64,000 nt of DNA from Lasiodiplodia sp. COLG20 (lineage: Eukaryota > Ascomycota > Dothideomycetes > Botryosphaeriales > Botryosphaeriaceae). Every line of letters begins with the position of its first letter. Within the stretch, counting starts at the first letter, position 1. The DNA is taken from contig VNWV01000001.1 of NCBI GenBank assembly GCA_009801085.1, positions 1,922,001 to 1,986,000 on the forward strand, written 5' to 3'. Shown piece after piece: positions 55,550-64,000 of the stretch. Made by a program: the position numbers and the translations under genes. The notes under the pieces were generated by a model, which was not told where the DNA came from, searched no databases, and saw nothing but the letters and a program-made list of their open reading frames with translations.

Positions 55550-58500
55550 TCACTTCTCCCCCTTTTCATCCCCACCCGCCCTGAGCTGCCTTCTCCTGAG
55601 ACTGTAGAACTTGTCCAAGCAGTTCCTCCTTTGCTCCTGCGTCCAGCCCTCAACCACCAATGCAAATTCTGTGACATCATCGAAATCGAACATCTTTGCC
55701 ATGGTGCAAAACTGACGCATTCGCACGTCTTCCGCCGGCCTGTACTTGTACCTGATCGTCTGCATCTCGTCGGCGCTGTCGACGTCGCTTTCGTCCCTGT
55801 CGACCTGGCTTTGACTCGGCGCAAAGACGTGCTTGTCAATGTAGTCAATATCGTTCTCGTTCTCTGCTGCCCTTCTGCTGAGATGTGCTTCTACTTTCGA
55901 CGTGCCGATGACCTCCGAGTTTTCGTGCATGTATTGCACGCCAGCGCCCGCGAGGATTGCCTGCACCGCATCTGTTTTTTTCGGGGCCGATTCAAAGTCC
56001 TTTGTCAGGTCGTCAGCGTTACCGCTTTTGATCATGTCCGATATTTGGCTCATAAGGGCGTCTTCGCGGTCGCCATCTGACAGAGAATCGTCATCATCCT
56101 CTTGACTGTATCCGTCCATGCCAACCACTGTGACACCAACTTTGGACTCCGCGACATTGGTTTTGTTGACAATGTCCCGAAGCACTATGTTGCCGCCTTG
56201 GTAGGAAAAGAGGTTGGCAAGTCCGAAGATTTCTCCTTTCTTTTCTTTCTGATCTTGGACTCCGCGGAAGTAACGCCGCTCGTTTGAGGCATTGTAACCA
56301 ATATTGGCCTGCTGTTGCTTGTAGATCTGACGCGCGTAGACTATCTCCTCAATGGTGCCCGCACTAATCAGACGGAAAACCTCAACATCACGGGTTTGTC
56401 CGATTCGGTAGGCTCTGTCCTGAGCTTGGAGGTCGTATGCAGGGTTCCAATTTGGATCGAAAACAACAACCTTGTTTGCCGAGGTGATGTTTAGACCTAC
56501 ACCGCCCGCTCTTGTGCTAATGAGAAACACAAATTGCCGGGGGTCGGCATTGAAGTCGTTGACGGTTTGCTGGCGGTCCTCGTACTTCATCGCACCATCA
56601 AGATAGCTGACATTGTAGGTTGTCGTGCTCGTGAAGAGCATACGCAGCATCTGAAGAAGCCGCACGCTGTGGCTGAAAACCAAGACTTTGTCGCCGTTTG
56701 AGTACCAGAACTGGAGAAGCTTCTTCAGTATCTTCCATTTGCCACAGAACTCCTGCTTTGCAAAGTTCATGATGTTGTCTCGCTGACGGTATAGGTCTTT
56801 CCACTGATCAGGCATGGTGATTTGTAAATCATCAAGGTCCCGGGCCTGCCTTTCTGGTGAATCGGCACTGCTGGGAATGATGAGTGCTAAATGATTGGTG
56901 AGCTTTTGTAGAGTTGCCATAGAAGGAAACACGTGGTTCTGCCATTTTCCATGTCCGGGGATCTCAGTGTAACAGCACCATCCTCGCTTTCCGCCAGATC
57001 CGCAGTCACAAGGATCCGTAGACCGCCGGACGTACTCGACAAGATCACTATTGACGCAATTCTCATATGCTTCAGCTTGGGATTCCGTAAGGGGGCAAAA
57101 CACTGTGAAGCTGTCAGGATTGCCCTTAATCTCAAGTTGGACTTTTACTTACCAACTCTGTCGCTCTTCTTTGGAAGTTCATGGGCGATTAGCGACTTCA
57201 TTCGGCGTAGGAAGAATTGAGGGAGCAGGTTATTGACCAGAGACTTGGCTGTTTTCCGAGCCTTGGCAAGCTGTTGATACGTAGCGTCATGAGCTTGACC
57301 CATCTTGAGGGGGTCGCTAATGCAATGTTTCCAAGTTGCGACTCCGCCAAATCTACCGGGATTCGTCCAGTTAAGCAGTGTCCATAGTTCGTAATAGTTG
57401 TTTTGGATTGCTGTTCCGGTCAGACCTATTCTGCAAAGAGCATTGATTTCGTTCATCGCCTTCGTAATCTCAGACGTTCGACTCTTGATGATGTGGCATT
57501 CGTCCGCGATTACGCAATCCCAATCAACAGTGTTGATTTCGCTCCTGTTATTTCGATATGTTGTGTAAGTTGTCAGCACGACCTCGGCACGACCTTTGCG
57601 AGCCGCTCGCAGCGCGGCGTCTTTATCAGTAGGTGATCCATGGTAAGTGTAAATATGCCACCAGCCCCAATCGTTAAGTTCAGATTTCCAGTTTTCCAGG
57701 AGAGTACCCGGGCAGACAATGAGTGCCCTGGGATAGTCCCGATCATCCTGGCGCATCTTTCGCATCCTCTTTTGATCACGCTCATCCCCTGTCTTGCCAA
57801 AAGCGGCAGTGAGAAAGGTAATGACCTGAATGGTCTTACCCAAGCCCATATCGTCGCCAAGTATTCCACCCCGTTGATAGACGAATTTCTCATGCAAGAA
57901 CTCTACTCCTTTGACTTGATAGTCGCGAAGCCATTGAGCATGAGATGCCGGAATTACTCCTGCCGTCGTCGGAATGATGATATCCTCGTATTTCCGGAGG
58001 GGCTTTCTGCCAGGGAAGGATGGCTTCTCGAGGAGGTGCTCCAATCTTTCATCGTCGGAAAAATAGACCCCATCAAAGTCAGGAGGTATCAGGAGTCCAG
58101 CTTCACCCATCCTCTCTCGAGCATCCTCGAATTTAGTTTTTCTTTCTTTGATATAGTCGGGGAGAACCTCGTCCATCAGCTCATCTTCCTCGTCGGTGGT
58201 GTTATCGAAAGTCCTCTGCTTTTTTAGGCCAGTCTTATCTCCATCTCCTCCTGGCGTGCGGGGACGCACGCGGCGCCCTACCATGCTAGAAGCATTGCCG
58301 GAAGCCACAGCCTTAGCTTTTCGCGAGATGGCTGCAGCACGTTTCCTTTTTACAGCTTTCCGGTTCTTGAACGCATTGTACGCGGCCTCTGCATCTTCGT
58401 TGTCCGAAAATTCGACTTTTCGCGGCTCATCACGCCCATGTTGCGCTTGTTCTCCGTCTTCGTCTTCGGTCTCGTCGGTTGTCTCAAAGCCATCATTGGG

Positions 58501-58732
58501 TGGCTCGACGACATCTTTTCACTGAGTGAGCAATACGTGCAGAGCAGATAACCAACAGCGGCTTACTTTTGATGTAGGAATCAGTGTCTACCTCCTTGCG
58601 CACAGCGTCGGTGATCTCCAGATCGCTGCTGCCTTCATACTCGCCTTCCATCCGGTCCACCTCCTGTACGGCTGGACGGCGCTGGCGCCGGGCAGCTGCG
58701 GTTCGCGACGGCTTTTGCGTACGCGTCGCCAT
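55550..58732 (-). CDS. Snf2-family ATPase, ERCC6L2-like (DNA repair)
   Basis: Chromatin/DNA translocase of the Rad26-ERCC6L2 branch, linked in animals to transcription-coupled and double-strand-break repair. Exons 58732-58567, 58514-57153 and 57102-55550 give 1026 aa. A basic N-terminus and acidic linker precede the ATPase core from about residue 215: WLRDYQVKGVEFL, motif I DDMGLGKT, motif II ADECHIIK, LTGTAIQNN, then the second lobe with LVFSHSVRLLQMLRML, ISTRAGGVGLNITSANKVV and AQDRAYRIGQT. Between the lobes is the CDCGSGGKRGWCC cluster, which marks ERCC6L2 proteins and probably binds zinc. The tail holds an acidic serine-rich patch and a C-terminal helical block, FCTMAKMFDFDDVTEFALVV, also typical. 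The second intron needs the distal acceptor (end of ...TTCACAG) to keep the frame. Confidence 0.92.
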
Positions 58733-59359
58733 CGATCCTCATGTCGCGCAATGAAAATGCTTAGGTGAGAAAGCGAGAAGGCGCGGAGGTGACACGGAGA
58801 CGCGTGGTGGCGCGCGGCGGTCGGCGCGAAGTCACGCCTTTCCCACCATCTTGCCTGCATGACGTCAGCCGCCCTAAATGCTAAAGGCCGGGCAGCTCTT
58901 TATTTTGTGGGTCCAACGACTGTCCTAAATTCATGAATGCTTTCGCCTACCTATAGGGATATCTATGTATATCAATTTTTTTTTATATATATATATATAT
59001 AAAAAAGAGCTCCAGCAAGTCTTCATTGTGCTCTAAAACATGTAAATCAAAACTAAGAACATATTTCACACGGATCAAGTAACGGACGAGAATATGGTAA
59101 CAGTATAAGATCAATATATCTATATTTTGCTTACACTAGATCCTCTAAATTCTCAACGAGAATGGGCGCTTGGTATGTATGACTGAAAGACGTGCCTTTT
59201 CCCGTAAGACACTAACAGGCGCACCTACGTCACCGCCGGTCGAATTGAGAGACTAGCTAACCTACTAAGTGATAATAGTCTCATTTCTTTCGAACACGAT
59301 CCAGCTACTCAGTTTTTTCACAGTGATTCTGCGCTGTTGCCATAGAGCGTTCCGTCGTT
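58733..59359. other. AT-rich divergent promoter region
   Basis: 627 bp between the starts of the ERCC6L2-like gene (-) and the asparagine synthase-like gene (+). From about 58860 it is clearly more AT-rich than its surroundings and contains the palindromic T/AT/A tract listed separately. No coding frame. Confidence 0.55.
58976..59006. repeat. T9(AT)8A6 tract containing a perfect 28-nt palindrome
   Basis: Nine T, eight AT units and six A in a row. The inner T6(AT)8A6 (58979-59006) equals its own reverse complement, so it could form a hairpin or cruciform. It lies 244 bp from one start codon and 354 bp from the other. A microsatellite that also acts as a nucleosome-excluding element is the simplest reading. 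Confidence 0.9.
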
Positions 59360-61765
59360 ATGTGTGGAATCAGCTGCATTGTCCACCAGGGCGATCCCTC
59401 TGATATCAACAGAGATGAGCTATCTCAAGAGCTCGATGCTAGCCTCGAATCAATCAAACACCGCGGCCCAGACTCGCGGGGTCAATGGATCAGCTCAGAC
59501 AATAGAGTCGGTTCGTACTTCTCCCTCTGATCCCACATCATATTCTCGCACCTGGGGATATAGTCAAACCCAAACCTCCGGCAGATGCTTACATTCTTTT
59601 ACCCGGCAGCCCTCGGACATGTCCGCCTCGCCATCAACGACCTCGCCCCCACCGGCGCACAGCCCTTCTCCTCACCCGACGGTACCGTCCACGCCGTCGT
59701 CAACGGCGAGCTGTACGACTACGACGCCCTGCACGCCTCAGTCCTCCGGCACTCGCCGGATTACGCCTTCGCCGGCCGCAGCGACTGCGAACTCGTCGTC
59801 GCGCTTTACCTGCAGTACGGCTTATCCTTCCTCTCGCGTCTGCGCGGCGAGTTCTCGCTCTGCCTCTACGACGCCCGTACCCAGCTGTTCGTCGCTGCGC
59901 GTGACCGCTATGGTATCAAACCCTTATTCTGGCGCGTCGATGGGGAGCGTCGGAGGATCGAGATTGCTGCCGAGGCGAAGGCGTGGCTGCCGTTCGGGTG
60001 GGTGCCGGAGTGGGATGTCAAGAGCTTGCTCGAGGCCGGGTGGAACCACGACCAGCGGACCTTGTTCACAGGCGTGAGGAAAGTGCGACCGGGGCATTAT
60101 CTGACATGTCAGGGATTCGGGGATGTACAGGAGAGGATGTATTGGGATGTTGAATACCCGGACAAGGTAAGTTGACCGCTTGTTGTTGTGGTGTGATGTG
60201 CCGATCGCTGAACTTTTCCGCTCAAGCGAACTGCAGAACCTAGAAGTGAGCAGGAGATGATAGAGGGTGTCCGAGAGCAGCTGCTTGAAGCCGTCCGGAT
60301 TCGACTTCGTGCGGATGTCCCGGTAGGCATCTATCTCAGTGGTGGTATTGACTCGTCAGTGATTGCGGGCATGGTGACGCATCTGGTCAAAGAGAGAGGG
60401 GAGAAAATTGGGAGTGAGAATGAAACAGACCGCGTAAGCTGCTTCGGTATCGCTTTCGACGAAGACAGCGGCTACGATGAATCATGTAAGATTGGATACC
60501 CTTTTGAGCTTCGGCAGCGAGAAAGTTGACAAAGAGTAGCAATTGCTAATCGCACCGCTGACTTTTTGGGGGTCAAGTTCCATAAAAAGCACATGGGAGA
60601 AGCCGAACTTGCAGCCTATTTTGAGGACGCCACTTACCATTGCGAACACCACAATGCGGATCTCAACTACGTCGGGAAGTTTGCGCTCTCGGAAGTGCCA
60701 CGCGAAGTGGGTTTCAAGGTCGTCTTGACAGGTGAAGGTTCCGATGAGAACTTCGCCGGCTATCCCACATACCTTCCCGACTACCTTCGGGAGCCAGACC
60801 TTGCATGGCCTGCAAATGCGCTGTCGGATCGGGAACGTGATAGGCTCCGTGAGGAGACAGAAGAGTTGACGGAGCGGAACTACAGGACCATTGGCATGGA
60901 CAGCGCCAAAACCGGAGATTCGGTTGCGGTGCGTATGCTGAATGGTATCAAAACACCACAGTATATGACAGCATGGGGATTTGATGTGTACGAGCCGTGG
61001 GCTCGTGAAGTCTACGGTACTTGTGACCCACGTCTTACCGTTGCAAATAACGTTGATGGCCGGACCAGAGAGCTTATCATGAACAAGTGGCATCCGCTAC
61101 ATTCTGCCATGTATGTATGGTCCAAAGGACACCTGGCCAATAGCTTTTTGTCGTGCCTGGGCGACCGCACGGAAATGGCCCATAGTCTGGAAGCGAGGAC
61201 ACCCTTCTTGGATCACCACTTGACGGAGTATGTAAATGGCTTACCGCCCAGCGTGAAAGTAAGGTGGGATGCAGAGGAGCAGAGGTTTATCGAGAAATGG
61301 ATCCTGCGGGAAGCCAGTAAACCTTTCATCACAGCCGAGCTATACCAAAGGAAGAAGCATGTAAGTGGGCTTACCGTGCATTGACAGCCACCATTTTGCT
61401 ACCCCTTCATCTTACCTTGGGGCCTTCTTACTCGGGGTCACATTTACATCGAACGTGTTTGAAATCACGCCAGTGCTTATCTATACCCGCGCGGAAGCGA
61501 TGGCAACTAACGCAGTATGCTTTAGCCGTACTCAGCGCCCACGCTGTTCCCCGAGAATGGCCCTCTGCACCGGCTCTTCTCGAAACTGATCTCTCGAGAA
61601 AACGTGGAGGGGCTGGGGTTTGTTGACTGGAATAAAGCCAAGGACCTGGTTAGGAAGGCGTTTGTCGAGAAGAATCCTTCGGCAGTTCGAGCTGCCATCA
61701 GTGTTGGGCAGTGGATTGTTCTCGGTCGGAAATTTGATGTCAAACAGGCGAGAGCGCCCAGGTGA
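59360..61765 (+). CDS. Glutamine-hydrolysing asparagine synthase-like enzyme
   Basis: Exons 59360-59510, 59610-60166, 60227-60485, 60540-61360 and 61526-61765 give 675 aa. The N-terminal class II amidotransferase starts MCGISCIV with the nucleophile Cys2; RHRGPDSRG-type (KHRGPDSRG) and ALGHVRLAI, then VVNGELYDYDAL and GRSDCELVV complete the glutaminase. The synthetase domain has the PP-loop ATP motif YLSGGIDSSVIAG, then FDEDSGYDES, LTGEGSDENFAGY and SLEARTPFLDH. It is longer than the housekeeping Asn1 type and carries an inserted helical stretch around residues 420-450 (DRERDRLREETEELTERN). This resembles the bacterial-AsnB-like fungal paralogues, some of which sit in amide-forming pathways; the product here is not known. 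No signal peptide. It shares an AT-rich divergent promoter with the ERCC6L2-like gene. Confidence 0.9.
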
Positions 61766-63464
61766 AGGAAGGCAGATCTATGATAATAAAAGGGCATTCG
61801 CAGGATCAGAGTGGGGACGTATACGGAAGCTAGCTGTTGGCAGTGTGGATGCAAGGGGAGCTAAATTCGGGAAGTCGGACGCTCCTCCGGGTTGGCAAGC
61901 TTGTGGTTGCCGTTCTGGGGGGTGGACGTCAGCCATCGCTTGAAGCAGTAAAACCACTGCTGACGGCTGAGACGATGCTTTGATGAGGTCTGGAGCAGAC
62001 GCGTGCGTGTGTCACAGGAATAGACACGATCAAAGATCTGAGTAAGATTCGGTTGCCCCGAGATCCGCCGGCGGCCCCTTGCGTCTGGCCGGATATGCGT
62101 TCGTGGTTTGTCGCCCTCGTGCGAGCGTTGACGGGGTCAAACTTTCTGATGTCAGGCGCGTCATGTATTTGAGCTCGAGTGCATGACGCGGTGCAACGAG
62201 TCTTCGGCGGCGCGTACAACGGTGTCAAGCCAGTGAGGGGCACAGGTGCATGCAGAAAACATGGCGGCTGCACCTCGTGCTCTGTCTTGTTTCAACCACG
62301 CCTCTGGCGATGTCAGTGACGCTGGGCGTGCGCGTGCTGTTTGCGCCATCATCACGCGCGGGCTCGCAGGTCCGGCGGCGCTGAGTGGCCTGGCCGTCTT
62401 AAAGGTTCGCGGCACGACGTCAAGAGAGACGGGTGTGGGGATGGTGGTAAAGATAGCAGCAGCGTGCGCATCACTCGCAGCTGCAATTTGGGCGGTAAGA
62501 ATCCTTCGGGGAGCTTTTATCCGCCATTAACCTCGACAAAGGGCCAAAGCCGGGGACGAGTCGGTGTCGCGATCTATATTTGGGCGCAGAAGCGGGCCAA
62601 TTGACGGATCGGGCGCGCGTGCTAGGGGGGCTGAGTCGGGCGGCCCCCAAATTATGGCAGATTAGTCGACGCCGTGTCACACCTCTGGCGTGGAGAAGCG
62701 ACTTGGACCACGGCGACGCAGACGCCGTTTGCAGGATCGCGATGCGGGGGCCTTTGAAACGGGCGCGCTGGAAGACCTGGGCACGGCGCGCGGACTGAAG
62801 CGCCAGGAGGCGGCGGCGGGCGGCGGCGGCAGGCGGCAGAGCTCACCGCCGGAAGGCAGTGGACTGCACGTCTGCCATCATCGCCCAGCATCGCGACACC
62901 ACGCCGGCCCAGCAGACGGCGTGCTGGAACGCCCCCATGCCGGCGACCCTGCCACATGGGCCGACCGGGACCAAAGCCTCGAGCCCGTTTCAAGCGACCC
63001 AGCACCCGGCCGGGATGGCGATCCTTCGATTCCAACGCTCCACAGTGCTCGCTCTCGCACCGCTTGACCCCAGCGGCGATCGCTTGCGCAGGGACGGACG
63101 GTCTCTACCGCTGAGGCGCCCTCGCCGCGCCGCAGCGCCGGGTATGAGCAAGCAACGGCCGCGGCTCCACCATCTTCTAAATCTGGCTGGCCCTAGCCAC
63201 ACCGCGATGGCGTCCCTGCCAGCGTGTGCGCCTTATCCGTCCTCACGCAAATCCTCTGAGATTGCTCGGGGCCATCAGCCTGCGCTCAGCCCTCCCGCAT
63301 AGCCTGCCTGATCTGGATCTTGCACGCGCCGTGACTCGCGCCTCCACTCTCTCCAGATCGCGCCCTAGATTGGCTGCCAGACAAATAGTCGCGGCCGCCG
63401 TCAGCTTCAACCCGCTTCCTTTGTCAGACACCACCTCCTCCCGCCTGCTAGCTCTTACCTCACC
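61766..63464. other. Intergenic region upstream of the last gene
   Basis: 1.7 kb. GC-rich in 62600-63100 with many overlapping frames of 60-150 codons on both strands and no motif. The final 150 bp are CT-rich leader-like sequence. Probably the promoter of the gene at 63465. Confidence 0.45.
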
Positions 63465-64000
63465 ATGTCCGCTTCCGAGTCCCCAATGCCTTATGTATCC
63501 GCTGCCCAGGTCCAGCCTCCAGCTGCCGACGACATGGACACCACCGCCCACGAGTGGTACACCCTACCCGTCAACGTACGTCCGCCGCCTGCCTTTCGTC
63601 TGCCCGGCACGCAATTGACGACATCACAGCCGCCCTACGACGCCCACTATGGCTTCGTGAACCCCTACGTCACTCCCTCGGTCTCGTCGGCAGGCTTCTC
63701 TCCCATCCCCGAGCACGCAAAGTCCACCGGCGCGCCCACTCCCATGCTCGCCTACTCCACCGCCGACTCGTCCACCTTCCCCAGTGTCTCTGGCCCTGTT
63801 TCCTTCTCGTTGCCCGAGCAAGCTCCCCCGCGCCTCTCCATCCCCTCGCACCTCGAGACCTCGCACGGCTACAACTTCCTCCGCGGCTCCGACAACTACT
63901 ACGTCTACGGCTGCAACGTTCCCTTTGACAGCATTCCGCCACGCCCGCACAGCAGCCCCAGCGTGTTCAGCCCCGTTACACCAGGCGGCAGCAGAGCCTC
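63465..64000 (+). CDS. Start of an unknown gene, cut by the window edge
   Basis: Exons 63465-63575 and 63630-64000+ give at least 160 residues with no stop before the end of the window. The sequence is Pro/Ser/Tyr-rich (MSASESPMPYVSAAQVQPP, NPYVTPSVSSAGFSP, SFSLPEQAPPRLSIPSHLE) and looks like the disordered N-terminus of a fungal transcription factor or other nuclear regulator, but no DNA-binding domain lies inside the window. The 54-nt phase-0 intron (GTACGT donor, CACAG acceptor) removes an out-of-frame segment. The CT-rich leader before the ATG supports the start. No function can be assigned. Confidence 0.65.
   Translation, partial: MSASESPMPYVSAAQVQPPAADDMDTTAHEWYTLPVNVRPPPAFRLPGTQLTTSQPPYDAHYGFVNPYVTPSVSSAGFSPIPEHAKSTGAPTPMLAYSTADSSTFPSVSGPVSFSLPEQAPPRLSIPSHLETSHGYNFLRGSDNYYVYGCNVPFDSIPPRPHSSPSVFSPVTPGGSRA

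Noticed and set aside
45959..61765. Secondary-metabolite cluster (laccase, MBL hydrolase, asparagine synthase)
   Set aside because: No polyketide, peptide or terpene synthase and no pathway regulator; housekeeping genes (Osh, ERCC6L2, SHB17) are interspersed.

Overview
The window looks like chromosomal DNA of a filamentous ascomycete (Pezizomycotina). Dothideomycetes is my guess from the overall protein style, not from any marker. The evidence is short introns (about 45-100 nt) with GTxxGT-type donors, GC-rich third positions, genes on both strands with separate promoters, and typical fungal families. These include an HMG-CoA reductase with the fungal HPIH N-terminus, a GH115 alpha-glucuronidase, an asco-laccase, an S28 peptidase, a GIG1/DUF3605 protein and a MTC1/DUF5427 protein. 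I see no rRNA, tRNA, transposon, CRISPR array or bacterial-type operon.

I rebuilt the gene models by joining open frames at canonical splice sites. For every complete multi-exon gene the coding total is a multiple of three. Layout: 0.3-3.2 kb, meiotic HORMA/PHD protein (Hop1 type, +). 3.7-4.4 kb, dynactin p27 (+). 4.4-8.8 kb, a long gene-poor stretch. 8.8-11.9 kb, a serine-rich orphan (+). 12.9-15.7 kb, a secreted cysteine-rich modular protein (-). 16.3-18 kb, a J-protein (-) and a CMP/dCMP-type deaminase (+) sharing a 175-bp divergent promoter. 18.2-20.5 kb, an NTF2/SnoaL-like protein (+) and a GPI-type surface protein (-). 22-25.2 kb, GH115 (-). 25.8-26.1 kb, a small basic UPF0390-like protein (+). 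26.4-28 kb, MTC1-like (-). 28.5-31.1 kb, an AT-hook-like orphan (+). 31.8-33 kb, an MDR oxidoreductase (-). 33.7-37.4 kb, HMG-CoA reductase (-). 38.4-39.3 kb, GIG1-like (-). 40.4-40.8 kb, a small membrane protein (+). 41.4-42.2 kb, U2AF35 (-). 43.7-45.5 kb, S28 peptidase (+). 46-48.5 kb, laccase (-). 50-51.2 kb, MBL-fold hydrolase (+). 51.6-52.5 kb, SHB17-like phosphatase (+). 53-54.9 kb, Osh6/7-type oxysterol-binding protein (-). 55.5-58.7 kb, ERCC6L2-type Snf2 ATPase (-). 59.4-61.8 kb, an asparagine synthase-like enzyme (+). From 63.5 kb, the start of an unknown gene cut by the window edge.

The neighbours do not form a metabolic cluster. Most are housekeeping genes: splicing, DNA repair, sterol synthesis, lipid transfer, dynein transport. 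Among them sit secreted proteins that suit a plant-debris or plant-associated life: GH115 on glucuronoxylan, a laccase on phenolics, a secreted prolyl-type peptidase and two cysteine-rich extracellular proteins. The Hop1 gene is intact, so the organism keeps at least this part of meiosis. The most unusual locus is the cysteine-rich gene at 12.9-15.7 kb. It appears to have grown by duplicating phase-0 exons: four modules are each split by an intron at the same place.
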